From an uncultured Lachnospiraceae bacterium (GTDB taxonomy: Bacteria; Bacillota; Clostridia; Lachnospirales; Lachnospiraceae), in contig CAMNFX010000077.1 in assembly GCA_946537585.1 (NCBI GenBank), positions 1 through 6,672 of the forward strand: DNA of 6,672 bases, given 5' to 3'. The position numbers and the translations under genes are program-made. Below, one piece after another: positions 1 to 6,197 of the stretch (position 1 is the stretch's first letter; the number at the start of each line of letters is the position of its first letter). Below the pieces are notes generated by a model. The model did not search any database. It had not been told where the DNA came from and saw only the letters and a list, made by a program, of their open reading frames with translations.

Positions 1-50
1 GCAGTGAGAAGCAAGACGATCTGATCAGCCCCTGTCATGGTCAATGTCAT
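1..50 (-). CDS. Possible 5' end of a truncated minus-strand gene
   Basis: A minus-strand reading frame opens with ATG at 50-48 and stays open to the window edge. It reads MTLTMTGADQIVLLLT, with a second ATG at codon 5. The hydrophobic stretch IVLLLT could begin a membrane segment. An AAGGG about 10 bases upstream of the ATG could be a weak ribosome binding site. Only 16 codons are visible, so this may be chance. The alternative is that a plus-strand gene ends here: the plus frames have stops at 5-7, 22-24 and 51-53, and the hairpin at 76-126 would suit such a gene. No function can be given. Confidence 0.2.
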   Translation of the reverse strand, partial: MTLTMTGADQIVLLLT

Positions 51-75
51 TAAGTTAATGCCCTTGAAGCCAAGG

Positions 76-128
76 AAAAGCAACTATTGTAAGGAGAAGT
101 CTCCAATTCATACAATAGTTGCTTTTTT
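76..128 (+). terminator. Strong hairpin with T-run, probable (bidirectional) terminator
   Basis: Bases 76-91 and 111-126 form a perfect 16-bp stem (AAAAGCAACTATTGTA and its complement). The 19-base loop contains a small nested stem, GGAG/CTCC (93-96 with 101-104). On the plus strand the stem runs into six T (123-128), the form of an intrinsic terminator for a gene left of the window. On the minus strand it ends in TTTTCC, so it could also stop transcripts of the regulator gene. The stem is AT-rich, unusually long and has a nested hairpin, so a structured RNA element is an alternative. Confidence 0.7.
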
Positions 129-133
129 GGGCA

Positions 134-165
134 TTTTACAGGTGTTAAAAATTACACCTGTAAAA
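134..165. repeat. 12-bp perfect inverted repeat (dyad), possible operator
   Basis: TTTTACAGGTGT (134-145) is repeated inverted as ACACCTGTAAAA (154-165) with an 8-base spacer. Pairing extends to 131-168 with one mismatch. Neither strand has a T-run after the stem; both 3' arms end in AAAA. It therefore lacks the usual form of an intrinsic terminator and looks more like a protein-binding dyad or a simple RNA hairpin at the 3' end of the regulator transcript. The right half contains TACACCTGTA, which fits the TACAnnTGTA pattern known for CopY-type repressors, but no copper gene is visible in the window. Confidence 0.6.
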
Positions 166-219
166 CGCTGATTGTCTATTATTGTGCGGATACCAGAATC
201 TTTACGAAACGTTTGCTTT

Positions 220-1743
220 TCAATGCCGGGTAGCTTCCAGATACGCGTCGATCCGGAAGGAACACTGGAGGAGAAATTGTGTTTCCATATCTTCAAAGTC
301 GAGGCCCGTCAGACTGATGATCTTTTGCTTTCGATAAGAGAGTGTATTCCGATGCAGGAAGAGCTCGGACGCGGTCTGGTTCTGATTAAAGCCCGTTCTG
401 GTATAGGTCTTCAGCAGGTCATAGAGCTGTGTCCCGTTTTCACTGTCATAGGCCCGCAGAATCGCGAGAGCTGGATGACAGTAAAACCCGATTTTACGCT
501 GCGAGCCGATCTCGTCGATGATGTCGTAGAAAGAAAACGACTTGTAATTAAAAACATTCCCCTCGCGGTCCATTGCCAGCGCCAGTTCAATCGCTCTGAC
601 GGCCTGGTTATAATAGTGCCGGGTAGAGTTCACTTTGCCGAAGGGATTACTGACCCCTGCAATGAGGTGCTCCTGCTGGCAAATGGTATCCAGCAGATGA
701 AGAGTTTCTTCTGGCAGATCCGGGGCTTTTTCATCCAGACCGAACAGCATGACGACCGCACTGTGGTAGTAAACCATGTGCTTCCGCTGGAAGCTCATGT
801 TCAATGTTGTCATAAGCGACTCCCGCACATAGCTGTCCCCGCGAAAATATCGGGGCTTGACCATTGCGATGCACATCCGCTTCGGGAACTGCATCTCTCC
901 GGCCGTGATTCTCGCCTGGATCTGTTCCGATGATATGCCGTTAAAAATATCTGCTAGAAGGTTGCTGTACATGTGGCTGGGGTTATCCGCAGATGTGCTT
1001 CTCCCCCTCACGAGTTTCAGCACCGTGTCCCCAATCAGGAGGAGCATCTCGCTGCAGAGGCGATTGAACTCCGGTCTGGACTGAATCATGAACGCATAAG
1101 CATAGAGCTCGGAGTCCAGATAGATCCGGTGGGAGAGGTAGTAGATGCGGTTGTCCGCGCAGTACCGGAACGCAGGATCGTCTTCTTCCCCCTCATGCTG
1201 CAGTCGTACATCCCGGATATGATCAATGAAAAAAGGCGGACAGTAGCCGCGGGCCACGCTCTCCTGCCACAGAGAGTCCGCGATATGGAAGGGCTGGGAG
1301 TTGGCTATGATCTTGCCACTCATATCCATAATGACGATTGAGGTTTCCAGCATGTCTCCCATCTCGTTAAGGATGGTTCCCAGACCAGTTCCATGCAAGA
1401 GGCTTTCCATGATGTGGAATCTGAGGTTCTGAATGGCATGGTTGTCCAGAATATACTGTCTGGCACATGCAATAGTCTCCGCCAGCTTCTCCGGCTCTGT
1501 CCGGATCCAGTTGATCCGAAGGGCATCCTCTTCCGTCAGACGTGCGCCGCACCACAGAAGGTTTGCGGGCATCTGCGTCTTATCCATTGCCTTCAGGTTA
1601 TCCGAAATATACAGCACATCATCCCGGTATTCCGTTGCTTCTGTTACCGGAATCAAATCATAGACCTGCCTGTCCTTGACGATCTGGGAGTCCAGCAGCA
1701 GATGATCACTTTTAAGTTTTTCTTCCAGGCTTTTCAGCAGCAC
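220..1743 (-). CDS. PucR/CdaR-like transcriptional regulator
   Basis: This is a one-component DNA-binding regulator of the PucR/CdaR type and probably controls the divergent operon. Positions below count from the longest reading frame (GTG at 1752, 510 residues). Residues about 110-245 look like a GAF/PAS-like sensor (SIVIMDMSGKIIANS near 138). Residues about 265-400 fit the degenerate GGDEF-like domain of CdaR proteins. Residues about 440-500 are the C-terminal PucR helix-turn-helix, with the typical LLKTYTRTGFNQNQTASELF, HRNTLSYR and KIISLTGLD segments. There is no transmembrane segment or phosphoacceptor receiver domain, so it is likely cytosolic and ligand-responsive. The start chosen is the GTG at 1743-1741, codon 4 of the longest frame (507 residues), because GAGGTG lies 6 bases before it, while the GTG at 1752 has no ribosome binding site. 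The family assignment is strong; the ligand is unknown. Members of this family often act as activators. Confidence 0.92.
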   Translation of the reverse strand: MLLKSLEEKLKSDHLLLDSQIVKDRQVYDLIPVTEATEYRDDVLYISDNLKAMDKTQMPANLLWCGARLTEEDALRINWIRTEPEKLAETIACARQYILDNHAIQNLRFHIMESLLHGTGLGTILNEMGDMLETSIVIMDMSGKIIANSQPFHIADSLWQESVARGYCPPFFIDHIRDVRLQHEGEEDDPAFRYCADNRIYYLSHRIYLDSELYAYAFMIQSRPEFNRLCSEMLLLIGDTVLKLVRGRSTSADNPSHMYSNLLADIFNGISSEQIQARITAGEMQFPKRMCIAMVKPRYFRGDSYVRESLMTTLNMSFQRKHMVYYHSAVVMLFGLDEKAPDLPEETLHLLDTICQQEHLIAGVSNPFGKVNSTRHYYNQAVRAIELALAMDREGNVFNYKSFSFYDIIDEIGSQRKIGFYCHPALAILRAYDSENGTQLYDLLKTYTRTGFNQNQTASELFLHRNTLSYRKQKIISLTGLDFEDMETQFLLQCSFRIDAYLEATRH

Positions 1744-1749
1744 TTCACT

Positions 1750-1755
1750 CACCTC
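1750..1755 (-). promoter_or_regulatory. Ribosome binding site that decides the regulator start
   Basis: On the minus strand these bases read GAGGTG, followed by AGTGAA and then a GTG codon at 1743-1741. This is normal Shine-Dalgarno spacing. The first GTG of the frame (1752-1750) overlaps this motif and has only CTTTCCACGAG before it, so translation from the internal GTG is more likely. Confidence 0.6.
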
Positions 1756-1802
1756 GTGGAAAGTTTATGCTATCTGCACAAATATTTCAAGTAGTTAAAT
1801 CA

Positions 1803-1824
1803 TTTTGAGCAACGTTGCACAAAA
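1803..1824. promoter_or_regulatory. Palindromic operator candidate
   Basis: The left half TTTTGAGCAAC and the right half GTTGCACAAAA are inverted copies, matching at 10 of 11 positions. The core GCAACGTTGC is a perfect palindrome, and only 1808/1819 breaks the symmetry. Its place in the middle of the divergent gap makes it a likely binding site for a dimeric regulator. Whether that is the adjacent PucR-like protein is inference. Confidence 0.6.
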
Positions 1825-1841
1825 AAGCTCTGTTTTTTGTG
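1818..1841. repeat. Second inverted repeat overlapping the palindrome
   Basis: CACAAAAAA (1818-1826) and TTTTTTGTG (1833-1841) form a perfect 9-bp inverted repeat around GCTCTG. Its left arm is also the right end of the palindrome at 1803-1824, so the CACAAAA element is shared by both symmetries. It could be a second operator site or, if transcribed, a weak hairpin. Confidence 0.5.
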
Positions 1842-1924
1842 TAGTCTGCACGTTAACTTTTTGTCAGTTTCGTGTTAATCTTTTGGCGCTCTCGGAAAAT
1901 ACACACTGATTTCAGGAGGTAGTT

Positions 1925-3862
1925 ATGAAATACGAAAAGCTTTTTGAGAAAGGCAAAATCGGAAAGTTGACGATCAAGAACCGCATCGTCATGACCCCGA
2001 TGGGAACCGGTTTTGCCGCAGCTTCTGGCGAAGCATCGGAAGAGATCACCCGTTATTATGAAGAACGCGCCAAGGGCGGCGTCGGTCTGATCATTTCTGA
2101 GGTCTGTCGCATTGATGAGCTGTCTGGCGTTGCTCAGCCGTGCCAGCTCTCTGCTACGGACATGAGCGTGATCCCGAGCTTCACGCGTATGGTCGATCGC
2201 GTCCATGCCTATGACACCAAGATGTTCATGCAACTGCACCATCCCGGCAACGAGGCATACCCCATTACGCTCCACGGCAATCCTGTCATCGCTCCTTCCC
2301 CCGTTATCTGCAAGACGGTCGGCGTGATGCCGAAGGAAATGACCACCTCCGAAGTGGAAGAGATGGTCAAAAAATACGTTAAGGGTGCGTTCATCGCCAA
2401 GACCGCCGGCTTTGACGGTGTCGAGATTCACGCCGCGCACGGCTATCTGGTCAACCAGTTCCTTTCTCCGCATACCAACAAGAGAACCGACAAGTATGGC
2501 GGAGACTTCTTCAACCGCATGCGCTTCCTTACCGAGATCATCGTCAGCATCCGCTTCGCCTGCGGCGCGGACTTCCCGATCTCTGTCCGTATGGATGGCA
2601 ATGAATTCCTTGAGGACGGCCTGACCGAGGAAGAGTGCCTGCATATCGCTCGCTACCTCGAGAGTCTCGGCATCGCCTGCCTGAACATCAGCTGCGGCAC
2701 ATATGAGACCGGTTGGTCCATCATCGAGCCCTACGCCTTTGCTGAAGGCTGGAAAAAGCACCTCGCCCAGAACATCAAGGCTGCAGTCCATATTCCGGTC
2801 ATCGCCGTCAACACCGTCAAGCACCCGGCCTTCGCCGAGCGGCTGCTGGAGGAAGGCGTCTCGGACTTCGTCGGTATCGCCCGCGGCAACCTGGCGGATC
2901 CGCAATTTGGCAACAAGGCCAAAGCCGGTGACGATGCCCGTGTTCGTAAGTGCATCGGCTGCATGAACTGCTTCAAGATGGCCGCTCTCGGTCGCGCCAT
3001 CGAATGCGCTGTCAACCCCCTACTCGGCCGTGAAACGTATCGCGGAGACGACAAGCTGGTCAAAGATGGAAACGGACGTACCGTTGCCGTCATCGGTGCC
3101 GGACCTGCCGGCATGCAGGCTGCCATCGTCCTTGCCAAACGCGGGTACAAGCCGGTTGTCTTTGAACAGAGCAATACCATTGGCGGCGCCATGAATCTGG
3201 CGGACAAGCCGCCCTGCAAGACCCTGATCGAGGAATTCATCGAGACGCTGCGCCTTGAGGCAGAAGATCTCGGTGTTGAGATCCGTCTCAATACCGTCGG
3301 TACCGTTGATGCGATCAAGGCAATCGGTGCCTGCGGCGTTGTGGTGGCCGCAGGCGGCGTTAAGATCATTCCTCAGGTTCCCGGCATTGAGAAGACCGTC
3401 ACCTATGAACAGGTCCTCACCAAAGAGGTCAACTACAGCGGGAAAAAGATCGCCGTCATCGGCGGTGGCCTCACAGGCTTGGAGACCGCGGAGTACCTCA
3501 GTGACTTTAACAACGAAGTCACGGTGGTGGAGATGGCCAGCGCGGTTGGTACTGCTATGTATCGCAGCCTGACTGCGTCCGTTGTCGAACACATCACCAA
3601 GAACGGCGGCCACATTATGACCGGCAGCATGTTCAAGGCTGTTGGCGACGGAACGGTTACCATCAATGATCTGGCCTCTGGCTTTGATAAAGATTACCCG
3701 TTTGACGCTGTGGTCGTTGCCATGGGTGTCAGAGCAAACGACGCGCTCGTTGCGGAGTTTGAGGCCGCGTTTGACAAGGTTGTTGCCGCCGGTGACGTGA
3801 TCAATCCGGGCAACATCGCAGACGCGACACACGCCGGCTATGACAAAGGCTTCGTGTTTTAA
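1925..3862 (+). CDS. Fe-S Old Yellow Enzyme family NADH:flavin oxidoreductase (ene-reductase)
   Basis: This is a cytosolic three-cofactor reductase that passes electrons from NAD(P)H through FAD and a 4Fe-4S cluster to FMN and reduces an activated C=C bond. Residues 1-330 form the FMN-binding TIM barrel: KLTIKNRIVMTPM at 14-26, and GFDGVEIHAAHGYLVNQFLSP at 162-182 with active-site His169, His172 and Tyr174. The cluster cysteines are 343, 346, 349 and 361 (C-x2-C-x2-C-x11-C). The FAD motif GAGPAG is at 391-396, an NAD(P)H-type motif VIGGGLTG at 511-518, and the closing AAGD at 621-624. The length of 645 is normal for the family (FadH, BaiCD, BaiH and daidzein reductase are about 640-670). The start is supported by AGGAGG 5 bases upstream. 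It is the first gene of the operon and its reductive core. The substrate is unknown. A 3-oxo-Delta4 steroid or bile-acid intermediate, an isoflavone-like enone, or a dienoyl/enoyl compound are all possible, and the absence of CoA-handling genes argues against the last. Confidence 0.96.
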   Translation: MKYEKLFEKGKIGKLTIKNRIVMTPMGTGFAAASGEASEEITRYYEERAKGGVGLIISEVCRIDELSGVAQPCQLSATDMSVIPSFTRMVDRVHAYDTKMFMQLHHPGNEAYPITLHGNPVIAPSPVICKTVGVMPKEMTTSEVEEMVKKYVKGAFIAKTAGFDGVEIHAAHGYLVNQFLSPHTNKRTDKYGGDFFNRMRFLTEIIVSIRFACGADFPISVRMDGNEFLEDGLTEEECLHIARYLESLGIACLNISCGTYETGWSIIEPYAFAEGWKKHLAQNIKAAVHIPVIAVNTVKHPAFAERLLEEGVSDFVGIARGNLADPQFGNKAKAGDDARVRKCIGCMNCFKMAALGRAIECAVNPLLGRETYRGDDKLVKDGNGRTVAVIGAGPAGMQAAIVLAKRGYKPVVFEQSNTIGGAMNLADKPPCKTLIEEFIETLRLEAEDLGVEIRLNTVGTVDAIKAIGACGVVVAAGGVKIIPQVPGIEKTVTYEQVLTKEVNYSGKKIAVIGGGLTGLETAEYLSDFNNEVTVVEMASAVGTAMYRSLTASVVEHITKNGGHIMTGSMFKAVGDGTVTINDLASGFDKDYPFDAVVVAMGVRANDALVAEFEAAFDKVVAAGDVINPGNIADATHAGYDKGFVF

Positions 3863-3888
3863 TTGGATGAAAGAAGGAGAACGAGATC

Positions 3889-4731
3889 ATGAAAGAATTT
3901 AAAGATAAGGTTCTTGTTGTTACCGGCGGCGGTCGCGGCATAGGGCGTGCCATCGCGGTAGAAGCCGCAAAGCGTGGTATGAAATGCGTTGTGAACGACA
4001 TTGACGGCGATGCAGCGCGCAGTGTCGTCGCCGAGCTGAAGGCCCTCGGCACCGAGGCCGTCGCACAGGAAGCCGACATCTCTCTGTATGAGAACATCGA
4101 GGCACTCCTGAAGCTGACGCTGGACACCTTCGGACGGGTTGATATTCTCTGCAACAACGCTGGCTGCGCCGTTTCCGGACCGATCTGGGAGCTGCCGAAA
4201 CGCGATATTGACTGGATCGCCGAGCTTAACTTCCTCAGCCACATTTACGGCATGAAGGTCTTTATTCCCCAGATGATCAAGCAAGGAACTCCGTGCGAGA
4301 TCATCAACACCGAATCCACCGCCGGACTTATGACCTCCGGCAAGGCCACGATGTATCACTGCACAAAGGCCGCGGGTGTAGCCGCTTCTGAGAGCGTCTA
4401 TATGGGCCTGAAGGAGCACGGATATCCCATTACCGTCCACTGCCTGGTTCCGGCTTATGTCAAGACCACCATTCATCTTGCCGACCTGCACCGTCCGGAG
4501 CGTTACAAGATGAACGACGATCCCTATTACACCAGCGAAGAGTACAAGGCCGGCCAGATTCGTTCGGAGCGCGGCGTTATGAGCGGCATTGAAGACTGGT
4601 ATGTCGGCGAAGCGGTCTTTACCGCTATCGAGGATGAGAAGTTCTACATCTTCACACATCCTGAATCCCAGGTCATCGCCCAGGGCCGTGTCCAGAGACT
4701 GGCCTCCGGTGTCAACCCCATGCTCGGGTAA
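3889..4731 (+). CDS. Short-chain dehydrogenase/reductase, classical type (paralogue 1)
   Basis: This is a 280-residue NAD(P)-dependent alcohol/ketone oxidoreductase with a Rossmann fold. The cofactor motif TGGGRGIG is at 12-19, CNNAG at 88-92, and the catalytic set is Asn114, Ser143, Tyr156 and Lys160 (YHCTK). Asp37 at the end of the second strand points to NAD(H), but Arg17 and Arg20 leave NADP(H) open. The post-strand-6 motif is PAYVKT rather than the usual PGxxxT. It is followed by an extended lid with HRPER (201-205) and DPYYTSEEY (211-219), which makes the protein longer than a standard 250-residue member. It starts 26 bases after the reductase gene, with AGGAG 9 bases before the ATG, so it is co-transcribed. 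It likely interconverts a hydroxyl and ketone on the substrate handled by the ene-reductase; this role is inferred from context. Hydroxysteroid or dihydroisoflavone dehydrogenase activity are the leading guesses. Confidence 0.95.
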   Translation: MKEFKDKVLVVTGGGRGIGRAIAVEAAKRGMKCVVNDIDGDAARSVVAELKALGTEAVAQEADISLYENIEALLKLTLDTFGRVDILCNNAGCAVSGPIWELPKRDIDWIAELNFLSHIYGMKVFIPQMIKQGTPCEIINTESTAGLMTSGKATMYHCTKAAGVAASESVYMGLKEHGYPITVHCLVPAYVKTTIHLADLHRPERYKMNDDPYYTSEEYKAGQIRSERGVMSGIEDWYVGEAVFTAIEDEKFYIFTHPESQVIAQGRVQRLASGVNPMLG

Positions 4732-4747
4732 TTGTTTCATGATCAAT

Positions 4748-4774
4748 GCCCGCATTCTTTCCCGGAATGCGGGC
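4748..4774 (+). terminator. Intra-operon GC-rich hairpin (attenuator or mRNA-stability element)
   Basis: GCCCGCATTC (4748-4757) pairs perfectly with GAATGCGGGC (4765-4774) around a 7-base loop, in the 72-base gap between the two dehydrogenase genes. Only CTTTGAAA follows, so there is no real T-run. It is more likely a partial terminator, processing site or stability element that lowers or separates expression of the downstream genes than a full terminator. The next gene has its own strong GGAGG site. Confidence 0.6.
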
Positions 4775-4803
4775 AGCTTTGAAATACGAATTGGAGGTTT
4801 CAT

Positions 4804-5664
4804 ATGTTTACTGCGTTTGAAAAAGCCAAAGTAGTTGTTACCGGCGGCGCCAACGGGATCGGAAAAACCATCGCGCTGGGATTTGCGAAACGCGGCTCCG
4901 ATGTTGCTATCGTCGATATTCACGGTGACGAGGCAGAAGCCGCTGCCGCAGAGCTGCGGGCACTGGGCAGCGATGCCTTTGCGATTACCGCGGATGTCTC
5001 CGTCCTGGAGCAGTGCGGAATGGTATTTGACACCGTTATGAAAAAATTCGGCCGTGTGGACGTCCTAGTCAACGACGCTGGTGTCAGCGCTCTGTCAGAT
5101 GTTGAGCACATTCCGGAGAAGGACATCCGCTGGGTTTATGAGACCAACGTCTATTCTCACTGGTTCATGATGCAGAAGTTCTTGCCGCAGATGCGCGCGC
5201 AGAAGACGCACTGCCAGATCATCAACGTTTGCTCCATTGCCGGATTGATCTCCATGAACGGTGCCCCCGCCTACTTCAGCTCCAAACATGCCGCCGTTGC
5301 CCTTTCCGAATGCGTATACAAGCAGATGCGGGCTGAAAACGCGGATATTGATGTTTCTGTTTTTTGCCCGGGCTATGTAAAGACCGAGATGCACCTGACA
5401 GATCGCCATCGTCCGGAGCGCTTTGCCATCAGGGATGACGAACCGTACTACCATACCGAGGAGTATGCGAAGTTTGTCGCCTTCAACAAGTATCTTCTGG
5501 ACAACGGCAACGACGTGGAGACCGCGGTTGATTCAATCTTCAAAGCGCTGGAGAAAGACCAGTTCTATATCTTAGACACCCCGAAGTACGAGCGTCTGCT
5601 CTGCGAACAGGGCGTATTTGAAGCGGAAAAGGTTCGCCCCGTTGATTACTATACTCTGAACTGA
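4804..5664 (+). CDS. Short-chain dehydrogenase/reductase, classical type (paralogue 2)
   Basis: This 286-residue classical SDR is clearly related to the preceding one along its whole length. The cofactor motif TGGANGIG is at 13-20. Asp38 (VAIVDIH) at the end of strand 2 suggests NAD(H). The catalytic set is Asn115, Ser144, Tyr157 and Lys161 (YFSSK). The usual NNAG is NDAG (90-93), an uncommon change in a structural motif, while the catalytic residues are intact. PGYVKT (189-194) leads to the same HRPER lid motif (202-206) and a PYYHTEEY segment, as in paralogue 1. GGAGG (4793-4797) lies 6 bases before the ATG. Two related dehydrogenases in one operon suggest either two positions on one substrate or opposite stereochemistry, as in epimerisation through a ketone; this is inference. 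It is separated from the upstream gene by a hairpin and from the downstream gene by 13 bases. Confidence 0.95.
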   Translation: MFTAFEKAKVVVTGGANGIGKTIALGFAKRGSDVAIVDIHGDEAEAAAAELRALGSDAFAITADVSVLEQCGMVFDTVMKKFGRVDVLVNDAGVSALSDVEHIPEKDIRWVYETNVYSHWFMMQKFLPQMRAQKTHCQIINVCSIAGLISMNGAPAYFSSKHAAVALSECVYKQMRAENADIDVSVFCPGYVKTEMHLTDRHRPERFAIRDDEPYYHTEEYAKFVAFNKYLLDNGNDVETAVDSIFKALEKDQFYILDTPKYERLLCEQGVFEAEKVRPVDYYTLN

Positions 5665-5677
5665 GGAGGACATTCCC

Positions 5678-6193
5678 GTGGAAAAGGAAATTGAAAAGAA
5701 ATTTCTTCTGTATTTTCGGCTCATGCTCCTGTGCTGGATCCTGATTGCCAACGCGATCCTGCACATTATCAACTTTGAGTACAGCTGGCTGATCTTTATC
5801 AGCAACATCATGCTCTTTACGATGAGTGGTGACATCAAGGAACGCTTCCTCTCCGTTGAGCTCGGAGGACTCGTCGGTTTGGTTCTGACCGTTTTGACCC
5901 TGCTGGCGGTTTCCGCCCTCTCCAAGGTCATCGGCGGACTGTTCGGCTTTCTGATCCCCTTGGCTGTGGTTCTGTTCCTGCTGATCATTGTTCATCCCTA
6001 TGCCCCCCAGGTGCTCAACAACGTCGGTTTTGCCTATCTGACCTGCGCTTGCATCGACATTCCCGCATTTTCCACCCACATCGGTCTGTTCATCGGCGTG
6101 TTCGTGGTTGGTTCCCTGATCTTCAACGGTGTTAGCATTCTGCTGATGAAACCGGCGAAAGCCCTTGCCATCAAAAGCGTGAAGGGTGCGTGA
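5678..6193 (+). CDS. Small multi-pass membrane protein, possibly DUF1097-like
   Basis: This 171-residue protein is mostly hydrophobic, with about five to six predicted membrane helices: roughly 10-31, 35-49, 61-81, 84-105, 113-128 and 133-156. It has a charged loop GDIKER (51-56), a charged N-terminus MEKEIEKK and a basic C-terminal tail. The start is GTG, fixed by AGGAGG at 5664-5669, which overlaps the stop codon of the upstream dehydrogenase and lies 8 bases before the GTG. Length and helix pattern resemble YcdZ/DUF1097 proteins, but I see no diagnostic motif and the match is from memory. Translational coupling to the dehydrogenase suggests a linked role, perhaps uptake or export of the substrate or a membrane anchor for the enzymes. 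No function is assigned. Confidence 0.85.
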   Translation: MEKEIEKKFLLYFRLMLLCWILIANAILHIINFEYSWLIFISNIMLFTMSGDIKERFLSVELGGLVGLVLTVLTLLAVSALSKVIGGLFGFLIPLAVVLFLLIIVHPYAPQVLNNVGFAYLTCACIDIPAFSTHIGLFIGVFVVGSLIFNGVSILLMKPAKALAIKSVKGA

Positions 6194-6197
6194 TCGG

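Larger units (their letters stand above)
1753..1924. promoter_or_regulatory. Divergent promoter/operator region between regulator and operon
   Basis: This gap is AT-rich compared with the genes and must hold the promoters of both directions. Visible signals are a near-perfect palindrome at 1803-1824, an overlapping 9-bp inverted repeat at 1818-1841, direct repeats beginning GTTAA at 1852 and 1874 (22 bp apart, with a further GTTAA at 1794), and TGCACAAA at 1775 and 1816 (41 bp apart). No good pair of -35 and -10 boxes stands out for the operon. The best -10-like hexamer is GTTAAT (1874-1879), and no matching -35 box lies the right distance upstream. This would fit a promoter that needs an activator, but that is inference. 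AGGAGG (1914-1919) lies 5 bases before the ATG at 1925. Confidence 0.65.

Noticed and set aside
172..933. 253-codon plus-strand open frame
   Set aside because: Antisense to the regulator, which has a convincing C-terminal helix-turn-helix domain in the same region.
1762..1790. Promoter for the regulator with TTGAAA (1785-1790) and TAAACT (1762-1767) on the minus strand, 17-bp spacing
   Set aside because: The start of transcription would fall at about 1755, on top of the ribosome binding site, leaving almost no leader; weak -10 match.
1853..2905. 350-codon minus-strand open frame opposite the ene-reductase gene
   Set aside because: It lies fully antisense to a clearly conserved enzyme, its translation shows no domain, and it is rich in Asp/His/Arg as expected for the complement of high-GC codons.
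3020..3832. 270-codon minus-strand open frame
   Set aside because: Antisense shadow of the FAD/NAD domains of the reductase; no recognisable motif.
3859..4923. 354-codon minus-strand open frame
   Set aside because: Antisense to the first SDR and the start of the second; the sense frames hold intact catalytic motifs and ribosome binding sites.
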